A stretch of DNA of 64,000 nt from Chiridota heheva. Taxonomy: Eukaryota; Echinodermata; Holothuroidea; Apodida; Chiridotidae. Location: the NCBI GenBank assembly GCA_020152595.1, contig JAIGNY010001213.1:711501-775500 (forward strand), written 5' to 3'. The translations under genes were made by a program, and so were the position numbers. Positions within the stretch are counted from its first letter, which is position 1. Every line of letters starts with the position of its first letter. Shown piece after piece: positions 28,501 to 42,500 of this stretch. The notes under the pieces were generated by a model. That model was not told where the DNA came from and did no database searches. It was given only the letters and a program-made list of their open reading frames with translations.

Positions 28501-31500
28501 CAATATGCCTGCTTTGAGTCACTCTTAAGCCAATACCTTAAGGTATTTATAAGAAAACAATATGCCTGCTTTGAGTCACTCTTGGGCCAATACCTTAAGG
28601 TATATATAAGAAAACAATATGCCTGCTTTGAGTCACTCTTGGGCCAATACCTTAAGGTATTTATAAGAAAACAATATGCCTGCTTTGAGTCACTCTTGTG
28701 CCAATACCTTAAGGTATATATAAGAAAACAATATGCCTGCTTTGAGTCACTCTTAAGCCAATACCTTAAGGTATTTATAAGAAAACAATATGCCTGCTTT
28801 GAGTCACTCTTAAGCCAATACCTTAAGGTATATATAAGAAAACAATATGCCTGCTTTGAGTCACTCTTAAGCCAATACCTTAAGGTATATATAAGAAAAC
28901 AATATGCCTGCTTTGAGTCACTCTTAAGCCAATACCTTAAGGTATTTATAAGAAAACAATATGCCTGCTTTGAGTCACTCTTGGGCCAATACCTTAAGGT
29001 ATATATAAGAAAACAATATGCCTGCTTTGAGTCACTCTTGGGCCAATACCTTAAGGTATATATAAGAAAACAATATGCCTGCTTTGAGTCACTCTTAAGC
29101 CAATACCTTAAGGTATTTATAAGAAAACAATATGCCTTAACAATATGCCTGCTTTGAGTCACTCTTAAGCCAATACCTTAAGGTATATATAAGAAAACAA
29201 TATGCCTGCTTTGAGTCACTCTTGGGCCAATACCTTAAGGTATATATAAGAAAACAATATGCCTGCTTTGAGTCACTCTTGGGCCAATACCTTGAAGTAT
29301 ATTGAGCAATGCTGCAATTAAAACACCTAAGCTTTACAATAAAATATATAGAACAGATTTAAGATATTGTACATAATAAGGCTTTACAATATGATATATA
29401 AAACCAGCAAAAACAGAATAAAACCTCCTCCATCATTTCAACACTTTGACCCAAAAACACTTTAACATGGTTACATACAACATTTGTCCCCCTACCAGGC
29501 AGAGATGTCCCTAATTTCTTTTCACCCAGAACAATCTGTTGGCAAAATCACTGAATCATTCCATATCAAATAATACATGGCGAGCCACAATCTTGGACAC
29601 AACTTGTTTGTAAACTTTGTGAAAACTTGTACTGTTTTATGAATATCTTTCTTATTCCGTATAATTCAACATCCATACATCATAAATACAGGCACTTTTT
29701 CCATTCCTTATGATTCAACATCCATACATCATAAATACAGGCACTTTTTCTATTCCTTATGATTCAACATCCATACATCATAAATACTGGCACTTTTTCC
29801 ATTCCTTATGATTCAACATCTATACATCATAAACACAGGCACTTTTTTCATTCCTTATGATTCAACATCCATACATCATAAATACTTGCACTTTTTCTAT
29901 TCCTTATGATTCAACATCCATACATCATAAATACAGGCACTTTTTCTATTCCTTATGATTCAACATCCATACATCATAAATACAGGCACTTTTTCTATTC
30001 CTTATGATTCAACATCCATACATCATAAACACTGGCATTTTTTTCTTAGTGGTTCTTCGTTCCAATGCTATCAATTTAAATTACAATTACAATTGTTTTA
30101 TTCTTTGTACATTTTCATGATTTCATTGATGCCCCCAGTGTCTTCTACCCTACATTGATATCTTAACCCTCTCCTTTCTCCCCACCCCATTCAATGTTGA
30201 CCAATGGTAATAATTTGTTTTTCCTAAAATTAGGCTAAAACAAAAACAAATCCAACATTCAAAAAGGGGAAGGAGGGTGGGAAGTTAAATATGGAGGAAG
30301 GAAATAATTCAGAATCACCACACTACACATTTAGGCCTTGCGACGGTGAACTGTTCTACTGGTTTTGTCCAAGATAGTAGCACACCTGTCTTCGTCAGTT
30401 GCTACTGTATTGGTTTGGTCAACATCACAATTTTAGAGGGCAGTCTCACCTACAGTATAGTGACAAAGCCATGTTACAGCTTATCGTTATCAAGTTTCTA
30501 GCAGTGTAGCCAGTGAAAATTTCAACCATATGGGTACTTGTTGCATATAAAAACCTTCAAATTTTGTGAATTTTGCTTCTTTCTTGAACACTTACTAACC
30601 CTTGGTCATGAAACTCTTAAACATTGCAAGAAAAATTCCTTTAAATTCTATTCCCAGCAAAAAAGACGTCAAACTGTATGAGCCAAAAACAGAAGAAAAA
30701 TTTGAGACACTTTTTGAAGACATTCCAACCGGTTTTTACAAACAAAATCAAGTTAATAGTTAATTAAATTTCATGACATCAAGAAGAAACCTGAAATTTG
30801 AATTGAAAAAATATATATATAAGTGATTGTTGTTTATTCATTATTTGGTTGGCTGTCACTAAATTTGAGAGGTTGCAAACAAATGGCTGGTTAACTCCAC
30901 CATTGCATGGCTTCAAAGTGGCTTCAGACGTTCTTCTTTTTTCACTCATAATTCAACAAACTTTGAGGCTTTAGTACCCCAATCGTTGAAATTTTGCTAG
31001 TGGCATAATGGAGGCATACTGGAGGCATACCGGAGGCATACTGGAGGCATACTAGAGGCATACTGGAGGCATACCGGAGGCATACTGGAGGCATACTGGA
31101 GGCATACTGGAGGCATACCGGAGGCATACTGAAGGCATAACAGAGGCATACTGGAGGCATACTGGGGGCATACTGGAGGCAAAGTTAATCGAAAGGGAGG
31201 CTGATGCCTACTCATTCAGTTTCAATTAACGGCCATTAACAACATTTACATCAAGCTTAAAAAGTGATCGTTTATCCTGCATTTATACTTCAATCAAATC
31301 ATATACTTATAATACAAGCTGCAATGAGCTCTGCAAATAATACAAAAGCCCCACCAATAAATAATCTCAAGCATGATTAAATAACCTTCAGCAATGCATT
31401 AATTCTTAGAATTCAGTCTATTTTTAGTATATTTTGTACTAATTTTAAGTCTTTGCACAAATTTTTAGTAATTTCTGTTTAGTACTTTCACTATTTTTTA

Positions 31501-33197
31501 GCAATCAAAGAATATTTGTAACTCATGCACTGCAATGTCCAAAATGAATTAGTATTGACATAACTAAAGAGCTACAAATGTTATCGCATATAATCAAAGT
31601 GCATGATGGGATAACTGCGCAAAGCATAATTCTTTGATGTCACCTTCAGCATCGCCACAGGGTACTTCATACACTTCCTGTGAGAATTCCTCTGAAAGTT
31701 AACGGAATAAAGATCAACAAAATTTGAAATAGAAAAAAAATTAAAAAAATTACAATGGACCAGCAACATCACCTGTCTCTATCATAAACACACTTATAGA
31801 AACCCAACATTATTTCATTCCTTAAATATTTCAACCAAATACATTTTTTTAAACAAATATTACCTTTTATTTTTGGTGAGCTACTTTAGGCCACAATTCA
31901 AAACCAAACTTAGATTGTGCACTAGTGAAAGAACAGCATGATTAAATTTGTTTAAGGAATGTACATTACAAAGTGTTTTACACACTCCAACGAAAATGGC
32001 ATATATCAGTGCTGTATACAGAAACAGGTAAACATTTACAGTATTATTGTGCTCAAATATTGTTAGCTTCTGCAAATTATTTTAGACAATTCTTTGCACT
32101 GAACAAGAGAGAAAAGTAATCAACATAAAAGAAACGCAATGAACAAGATTAACAAATTTTGCCTTATAATTTATGATTAATTATCAATTAATATTGATAC
32201 AATCTATTGATTATAGTATTCACTAGATTGTATGTATGCCTAGCAATCAATGCCATACATACCATTGCATTACTAATTAGGTCTTGATTATAGTATTCAC
32301 TAGATTGTATGTATGCCTAGCAATCAATGCCATACATACCATTGCATTACTAATTAGGTCTTGATTATAGTATTCACTAGATTGTATGTATGCCTAGCAA
32401 TCAATGCCATACATACCATTGCATTACTAATTAGGTCTTGATTATAGTATTCAATAGATTGTATGTATGCCTAGCAATCAATGCCATACATACCATTGCA
32501 TTACTAATTAGGTCGCTGAGTCTGTGTTCACTGCAAACTCAATAAACTTAAGGACGTTGCACAACAAATGTGACACGATGAGCAAATTTGACAACAAAGT
32601 GAAATCAAATATAGGGAAAGATACATTTGACATCTTGTTTTTGAAGATTAAGCTTCATGAAACAGCCATTCAATTACTAACAAATTTCAAGAGGTGTTTT
32701 TACGTCCACCATAGAAAAATTTGTGCTGGGACAAAAAAATTGCACACCACTAAAGTTAATTTTTCTACGATTTATGAACAAGATCACTTTTTTTGCAAAT
32801 CTTCCAGTAATTTCCTGAATTACATTTGATTGAGTGTAAGTAAAAACATTGACTCTACTCGTTCAATGTGCATTAGCCTTAACACAGCTTCAATGTGCAT
32901 TAGCCTTAACACAGCTTCAATGTGCATTAGCCTTAACACAGCTTCAATGTGCATCAGCCTTAACAGAGCTGTAATGTGCATCAGCCTTAACACAGGTTAA
33001 ATGTGCATCAGCCTTAACACAGAAAATATCATCCAATTGTCACTTACATACAGTAGTTTATTGGCATTTCTGTTTGCATTATCATCAACTTTCACTTCTT
33101 TAGCTCCAAAAATACATATGGCAAATACAATTTACAATATCAATATGAATGAATAAATTGCAACAATAACACTTGAATAAGGTGAAATATAATATAT

Positions 33198-33251
<54 letters not shown>

Positions 33252-33307
33252 CACCCATACATACAAACATAGATGAATAGATGGATGGATGGATGGATGG
33301 ATGTATG

Positions 33308-33388
<81 letters not shown>

Positions 33389-33484
33389 GATACATAGATA
33401 GATACATAGATACATAGATAGATAGATATATCGATCGATCGATAGATTGATCTATCGATCGATCGATAGATAGATAGATAGATC

Positions 33485-33573
<89 letters not shown>

Positions 33574-36500
33574 ATAAGCATAATTAAATATTCAGTATAA
33601 ATGGAGTGAATTGTGAACTTGGGAAACTTGTCAGCCAGTTCACCATCAATAGAAAAAACTTACAGTATAAGGTATACGCAATCAACTCAATTGAAAAATG
33701 TTTTATTGATATGAAGAACTGGATGACTAAAATCAAACTTCAACTCAATGATTTAAAACCCGAAGTCCTCCTCATTTATTGCAAATATGACCGTTCTCCA
33801 GTTTCTGTAAGTTCTATTAAGCCAACAGATTCTGCACGAAATATGGGGTCACTTTCGACAATACATACTCTTTTAAACAGCACATTTCCAACACTTGTTG
33901 GTAAAGTAGTGACGGTTATCTGCTTAACTGTTTACCGCCCGTTTGTTCTATTACCCATTAAGAAAATCATGCTCCATGTAAACGAATGTTATTTCAATTT
34001 GTATGTGTTTTATTTTTATTTTTAAAGTTTGAATAAATTCACGAAACTGTCTAACCAACTTTTTTCTTCTCGTGTCAATCTTTACCCACTAAGTTATTGC
34101 CTTCACATTTCACCCAAAGTCCATATGCGCAACACTAAACATTTCCAAGGCACCTGGGATCGGATGGTATGCAGCTAGCTTGCCCTCATAAGGAAGGCCC
34201 AGGCAAGCATTCATTAACATAACCCGTCAACTACACACAAAAGAAATTTCCGCCCATATCCATTCATTATCGAATCACAGTACATATCTCCCAACCACTG
34301 ACCGGCCCACATGCAAATCTTTCGCTCACAGCCACGCTGTAACTCATAATAAAGTCATTAGGATAAAGTACTAACTTTTTTTACAATCCTCATGGAAGAA
34401 TCATTGAGTGGGTCATGCAATATTTTAGGAAAATCTCACATTAAATCCGAACTGGGCATGTCTTAGACACCCCTGGATATATCAAGCGAGAGGTATTGCG
34501 AACTTACTGTGTGTGTGTGAACATGTGCAGTATATTTTGTGGTGGTTTTGGCCTACTTAACTGCTTACCTTTGTTGACAGTGCTTGGATCATTATCGGAA
34601 TTATTAAAAATAAAGTTTTGTTTTAAATATTTTGCAAGATTGCTTACGGTATGTTTCTTACATATTTTCTTCAACAAAAAACTAGGTTTTTCAGTGTGCA
34701 GTATATATTGTGATTTTTATGGTTGTTTTAATTCTCTTGAAGACATTCCATCATGTGTAATGAAAATGATTGAGCCCCAGTGGTGTGTGTTCCCCTTCCA
34801 TTAGTACCATTTTTTTTCCATAAACTTTCGACTTGCATTTATTAGTTTGGATATAAACTTACCGCTCGTTTCCACTCGTTTATAGTATCAACCCAATCCA
34901 TCCCCAAAACAGAAATAGGCTTTGCAAGTTTGCATGAGGGAATAACCAATACATGCATGATGTGAGCGATTACGCACATAACAGTATAGAATATTACGTC
35001 ACTGGATAATTATGTCATCACTTCTGGTTAAGCGGTTAACCGACCGCAATGGTGACGGATGTATGTTTATGAATAAATGCTAACCGTCACAACTTTATTT
35101 GTCGGTCAATTTAGTTCTTATCTTCGTAAAATTGGCCATATCCGAAAATATCTCACCAAGGAATCTTGCCAAAACACTTGTTCATGCTGTCTCATAAAAA
35201 TTGGATTATGGAAATTATCTGCTATTTGGGCTGCAAGACTCTTGTTCCATTCCAATGTGCTCAAAATGTTGTCGCAAGAATTGTAACCCATTCAAATAAG
35301 TTTGACCATATCACACCCCAGTATTAAAGAAACTCAAATGGCTTCCTGTATGGTACAGAATTGACTTCAAGCTACTTTTAATAACCTACAAACCTATCCA
35401 TGGACTTGCACCTAAATATCTGGCTGATCTCATTCACTTCAGATCATCTAAATATCTGGCTGATCTCATTCACTTTAGATCATCTAAATATCTGGCTGAT
35501 CTCATTCACTTCAGATCATCTAAATATCTGCCTGATCTCATTTACTTCAATTCATCTAAATAGCTGGCTGATCTCATTCACTTCAATTCATTTAAATATC
35601 TGACTGATCTCATTTACTTCTAATCATCTAAATATCTGGCTGATCTCATTCACTTCAATTCATTTAAATATCTGGCTGATCTCATTCACTTCAATTCATT
35701 TAAATATCTGGCTGATCTCATTCACTTTAATTCATTTAAACATCTGGCTGATCTCATTCACTTTAATTCATTTAAACATCTAGCTGATCTCATTCACTTT
35801 AATTCTTCTTCACAACATCTGCGTTCATCTAACAAGCATCTCCTTCACCAGCCAAAAATGGAAACTCCAATCTTTGCTCCTAATGCCAATGTTTTGAAAT
35901 GAAGGCTCAAGACTCATTTTTATGCAGAAGCATTTCCTTTATAGCGCCGCTGAACATAACTCTGTTGTGAATAATGGCGCTTTACAAATTATTTTGAACA
36001 TTGAACATTGAAAAATAAGCAGTATCTACCCACACATCCTCCCTTCTTAGCGACCCACCATTCTCATCCGACACACCTTGCACTATCTACCTGACCCCAC
36101 TCTACCCATCCCTCAGTCTTCCCACCTGTACCGTTATCTGCCAACTCATTTGATTGTAGAAGAATAAACAGCGGAAGGAAGTGAAGATAAGTAGAGTAAA
36201 AGAAAGCAAAAGAGGGAGAAAAAAAATTACGAAAGAGAATGGAAGCGAATCGATTAGTTGTAAAAGGCCAATAGATGTTTCTTGAGCATGTACTTAAAAG
36301 TAAATTAGGGATTTTGATACTTTTAAATCATTACTGAGGGAATTCCACTATGGACTTGAGAATGCACTATACTAGTATGAACAAAGGGTTGCATTAAGTG
36401 GGTGTAGGAATGAAAGCTTTTGTTGGTGTTAAAAAATGATAGAAATAACACAGGCAGCAGGTTGTTGGTGAATTTATACATGAATAGGCCTAAATTGTAA

Positions 36501-39500
36501 TCATACAGATCGTAATTAGTTAACAGCTTAGTTTTGTTTTAACAAGGACAATGATGGGGACCTAGCTAGGTAATGCATTACAGATAATCCAAATAGCCCA
36601 TTTTTGGAGAATAAACAATCGTTTTAAAGTGGATTTACTTGAATTACCCCAGAGGAGAATTCCAGAAATTGGAAAAAACTGACATCTGACAATTTAAAAT
36701 TGACATTTCAAAATTTCAATTTGACAAAACTGTTCTTTTGTTTTGTATTTGTAGTTTTTTTTTTAAGTTTTTGTATTAGATCAGTTGGAGAAACTGATAT
36801 TTAACAATTAAAATTGACATATGATAATTTGAAATTGACACATGGCAATTTAAAATTGACACATGGCAATTTAAAATTGACACATGGCAATTTAAAATTG
36901 ACACATGGCAATAAAAAATTGACACATGGCACTTTCAAGGCTTTTGGCATGTAAGTCACAACATAGATGACTGTGTGAAATATACCATCAGTTTATTCTA
37001 TCAGAAACACTATAGAAACAACCGTAAGAAAGAACTATTAGGTAATAAGGTATACATACCAACACACAGCTATACACAGCAAAACCATGTAAAGCTCACA
37101 TTAATGAGATCTTATTTTCCTGTGCATGCAACTTTGTTATTCGTTAGGCTCACAGGGTCAAATTCAAAATGATACAACCTGCTCAAGGAAGTACCTATAA
37201 GTGCGAGGAAGCTTTTAGAAGGAAATGCTGCATGTATCACACCAACAGAAAGACTTACCAGGACAGCATCATCTTAAATGCAACTTACAAGATATGCCAA
37301 ACAAAATATATCAGAAAAGTTCCTCATATCTTACTTCGATGAACACAAATTCTAACTTCCTAGAAAAGATCTTGCTTCCAGAATTATAATCTCTACAAAA
37401 AATTTAAAGACTCAATGCTTGAAAATACGGAGGCTTAACTGATGAATTCTTAAAGGTGTTTTGAGATCTAACTGATAGGAGAGAGCTTTAATTAATAGCA
37501 GAGAGTTTGAAACTTTGATTACAAGTCTTTGTATTTCAGAAAGGTCTTTTAGTTTATGAGTTTTCAAGTAAAGTTGTATTTTATTCTAAATTTGTAATGT
37601 ATAACTGGACAATCATCTTATAATTCTTTCAATTTCTTACCTAAATCTTAGTTACTAGAAATGAATAGAAAGGCTATTCCTGCTAGAAATTAATTGGTTG
37701 TACAGTAAAGAATTAAAACTGTTTAAGCAAAATGTCTTAGAAATATGATGGATGATAAAAACAAATGATTTACATATGAAAACAACAAGACTGCACAGTA
37801 ATATCACACAAATTTGGATAAAAATTGCATTTTCTTGCCTGATAATTTAAAAACGGTAAAATGGTCAATTTGATGATATTTTAGATATATTACTAGATAC
37901 TACTTGATGGTTTTCAATAAGAGTTTAAAGCAAGTTAGCTAACGTAGTCTAAACATATTTATAGAGCTACATTACCAAAATGAAGATATGAATACAAATT
38001 GCTAGATTTGAATCAACACATGTAAATCAACAACTTTAAATCATCATAAATGGTCTTTACTAAGCCCTCATCACTTGCTTTTTTTTTTTTTTTACTTTTT
38101 AAAATATTACAGGAAGAATAGGTCTATGCGAGAATCCATTTTACTCGATACTTTGACGTCTTATTTTTCCACTTTAAATCGTTACTTCTAATGATTTTTT
38201 TATATATTCATAAGAATTGATTGTATATTTCTGACATACATTTCCAAATTTGCAAACTAGTGCATTGTTTATTTAAATATAGTTAACATATACAACAGCC
38301 CAGAAAATAAACAATAACAAAATGCACTTTAATATTAAAGGGGACCTATGAAAACTAGCACTTTCTTTATTTATATATAGTTAACATATACAACAGCTCA
38401 GACAAAAACAATAACAAAATGCACTTTAATATTAAAGAAGACCTATGAAAACTAGCGCATTGTTTATTTATATATAGTTAACATATACAACAGCTCAGAC
38501 AAAAATAATAACAAAATGCACTTTAATATTAAAGAAGACCTATGAAAACTAGCGCATTGTTTATTTATATAGAGTTCACATATACAACAGCTCAGACAAA
38601 CACAATAACAAAATGCACTTTCATATTAAAGGGGACCTATGAAAACTAGCGCATTGTTTATTTATATACATTTAACATATACAACAGCTCAGACAAACAC
38701 AATAATAAAATGCACTTTAATATCAAAGGGGACCTATGAAAACTAGCGCATTGTTTATTTATATATAGTTAACATATACAACAGCTCAGATAAACACAAT
38801 AACAAAATGCACTTTAAAATTAAAGGGGACCTATGAAAACTAGCACATTGTTTATTTATATAGAGTTAACATATACAACAGCTCAGATAAACACAATAAC
38901 AAAATGCACTTTAAAATTAAAGGGGACCTATGAAAACTAGCGCATTATTTATTTATATATAGTTAGTATATACAACAGCTCAGACAAACACAATAACAAA
39001 ATGCACTTTAAAATTAAAGGGGACCTATGAAAACTAGCGCATTGTTTATTTATATATGGTTAACATATACAACAGCTCAGACAAACACAATAACAAAATG
39101 CACTTTCATATTAAAGGAGACCTATGAAAACTAGCGCATTGTTTATTTATATATAGTTAACTTAAACAACAGCTCAGACAAACGCAATAACAAAATGCAC
39201 TTTAATATTAAAGGGGACCTATGAAAACTAGCGCATTGTTTATTTATATATAGTTCACATATACAAGAGCCCAGACAAAAACAATAACAAAATGCACTTT
39301 AAAATTAAAGGGGACCTATGAAAACTAGCGCATTATTTATTTATATATAGTTAACATAAACAACAGCTCAGACAAACACAATAACAAAATGCACTTTCAT
39401 ATTAAAGGGGACCTACCACAAGCTTGAAGCACAATGTCAAGGAGTGAGGGGAAATTGCGCTGATTTTGTCCATTTTGAAACTAAAACTAAATGGTGATAA

Positions 39501-42500
39501 ACTAATCACCATATTGACAAAAAGGGTTCTAGCCATCAAAAAGAAAAAAGAATTGCTCCAATAAAAATCAAAAATCATTCTTACAATAATCAAACTTGTT
39601 GGATTTCCCTTTCCCCCTTCTCCCTAGTGGCTATTTTGATCCTTGGTGCCAAACACGTCAATATTGAGAGGCATGTCAATCAATGAGAGGCAATACAATC
39701 TCATTTAAAAGTGCAAAGTTCACAATACAATCTCATTTAAAAGTGCAAAGTTTAATTGAAGTTTTGTTCTTCAGCATGCTGTGTGATTAATGTGACTCGT
39801 CAAGGTAATAAGGGAGTTTAGTATGGAAGCTGAGAAAGTTGGTAGCTGCCGCATGCATCAACAGGAACTAAAGAAAATCAGTTGGCGTGCAAGTCACTAG
39901 ATAGCATGCACATCACCAGCTCGTGTGTATGTCACCAGCTGCAATGCACGTCATCAGCTGGCGTGCAAGTCACTAGATAGCATGCACATCACCAGCTCAT
40001 GTGTAGGTCACCAGCTGCAATGCACGTCATCACCTGGCGTGCAAGTCACTAGATAGCATGCACATCACCAGCTCATGTGTAGGTCACCAGCTGCAATGCA
40101 CGCCATCAGCTGGCGTGCAAGTCAGCAGCTACAATGCACATCACCAGGTGCTGTACATGTCATCAGCTGCCAGTGGCGTAATTAAGTTGGGAAGGGGGTG
40201 CTTAGCACCCCAAAAATGATACAGCCCCTAAATTTTGTCAAAGCCTATAACATAATTAACAGAAAATATCAATTGAATCATAAAAAACAGAGATGTTGGT
40301 AATATTTATTCACATCAACTGAATTATCATTGATTTTGGACTAAAACAACCTTCAATTTTGAACCCAAAACTTTTGAAATGAAATTGACAATTTAGGGGC
40401 AAACATCTTCAAGGCTGAAACAAAATCTACAATTTAGGACCAAAGATAGGGAGGCAAAGATGTGGTTTTAAGGGCTTAAACCTTCCACAAACTAAAAGCT
40501 AGACATGCCCATGCAGCTGCTGTGCATGTCATCACCTATGCAGCTGCTGTGCATGTCATCACCTATGCAGCTGCTGTGCATGTCATCACCTATGCAGCTG
40601 CTGTGCATGTCATCACCTATCTTACATGACATCAGCCGCCATGCAATTCTTTTTCAACCTAATGATATCCATAACAAATAAGAATGTTAAGTTGTATCAA
40701 TTTTATCAAACAAATTGTGGAAAAGACCATGGCAGCTTCAAGCAGCTACGCATGGTTGGTGTATGGCGACTTCAAGCGGCTGTGCATGGTTGATTCATGC
40801 AGTATCAAGCAGCTGTGCACGGTTGGTGCATGCCAGTTGCCAACTTTCTCTGTGTAAGTAGTACAGTTAAAAGAAGCACCCCAATGCAAAATGTGATATG
40901 TGTTTTTTACCTTCCTCTGGAGCAGGGACTTCATACACCTCCTGGCTGTCATCCTCTGTTAATACAAGAGCAGCAACAATGTGTAGCTTTTTCCTTCTTT
41001 TTAATGAAAGTTGAATTCATTGCAAATGTTTACCAAAATATGAAACTGATAAGTGATCTAGAATTTTCACCTCATATAATCAAATAAATGAAGTGGTAAA
41101 AAAAGTATCAAAACAAAATCAAATTTGGTTTAGGAGATATTCAAGTTTAAAACTCTTTATAGGCATCAGTACAAATGAAATATGCTTGCCTCCTTTTGAC
41201 AAAGAGTTTCGATTCCCCAAAGAGATTTAAAGTTGTCGGTATTTCCAGATGGACTCTACCTTGGTTACGGGTACAGGCTTTATGCAAGTAAACCCTCTGT
41301 GAGCCATGTGTGCATGGCACTCCTTGAAATCACTGCAAGTTTGGAAGCAGTAACTTTCTGTCTTTCATGTAACAGCTACTTTGTTTTCATTATTTTTCCA
41401 AATTTGTTTTATTTGTCAATATTCTTTTAAGAGAGTCATTTTTGTACCTAAACATGTCTCTAAGGACCTGATCATTTTGTGCGATCACAATTATGAAAAA
41501 CAATTCATAACTTGCAACAGAAGAAAACTGCCTTGAAAAGAAGTAATGCAAGCATTTTATAAAAATATACAATTAGATTTGATCATGATTAACACATATT
41601 GAAGAAGTACGCTTGAATGGATACTGTAGTATATGTGTTAGAAAAGATCCAGTTTATAACCAATGGTATATTATATCAAACAAACTTACTATCTATGAAA
41701 GAAAGAAATCTTTTATGAAAAATTGACAATTTATGAAGATTACTGAAATTAGAGGAAAACTTTTAAAGAGGAACAGCAGCACAGTGCAGGGGCATACATA
41801 TAAAGCCAGTAGAAATATAATATATGGATACAATTTATAATATATGAATAAAATTTATAATTATATGAATATGCAAAAAGGACAAAGGTTTTCAGGCCCA
41901 ATGATAACTCCAGAAAATGCTAAAGCTGACAAGAGAGTTTCTCCTTTGATGTATATGTAGTTAATTTGTCCCTCTGTTCAGGTAGTGACGAATGTCAATT
42001 TTATTACCTTTGTATATCAATTCCACATACTGGCGAATATCTTTGGGACTAATTAATCATAAAAGAGAGATTTCCGTAATGATTTTCAAAACTTTTATTA
42101 TCTTTTGCCTTCTTCAACAAGGTATAAATGTTCTACCTTACTCTTCAGAATCACAATAAAAATTTAATTTGAAAATTGAAAAATCTTTGATATCGATTTT
42201 CGTCACTATGCGGAAAAAGGGACGAAATGTACCATCACCATTCTTAATAACTCACTGACATTTCGCTGAGCATGGGCACACCTTCCATTTTGATTCATTA
42301 CCGGCCTTTGTGGTTTGTCTTAAGATGAAAAATGGTAACCAATACCCTAAGTGAGATTCCTAACTCTATCCCTTCATCAAATCACATCTTACATCTTAAA
42401 TTTTTGATGCACGACAAGATACCTCCAAATCTTTAAAAATTGCTGGAATATCTTTTCTCGTCTGATTTGGGGTAATGTTAAGAGTCAAACGCATTATTTG

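Noticed and set aside
28092-29162. Open frames of 356 and 339 codons on opposite strands
   Set aside because: Both come from a 57-bp unit without stops; the same repeat reads through on both strands and ends where the array ends.
33132-33581. 149-codon Tyr/Leu/Ser/Ile frame
   Set aside because: Translation of GATA and TA microsatellites.
34850-34890. Donor-like gtaagt on the minus strand
   Set aside because: Lies inside the 1.2-kb inserted element and has no acceptor partner.
40175-40500. agtggcgtaattaag followed by a G-run, resembling a common MITE end
   Set aside because: No matching opposite end or target duplication found.
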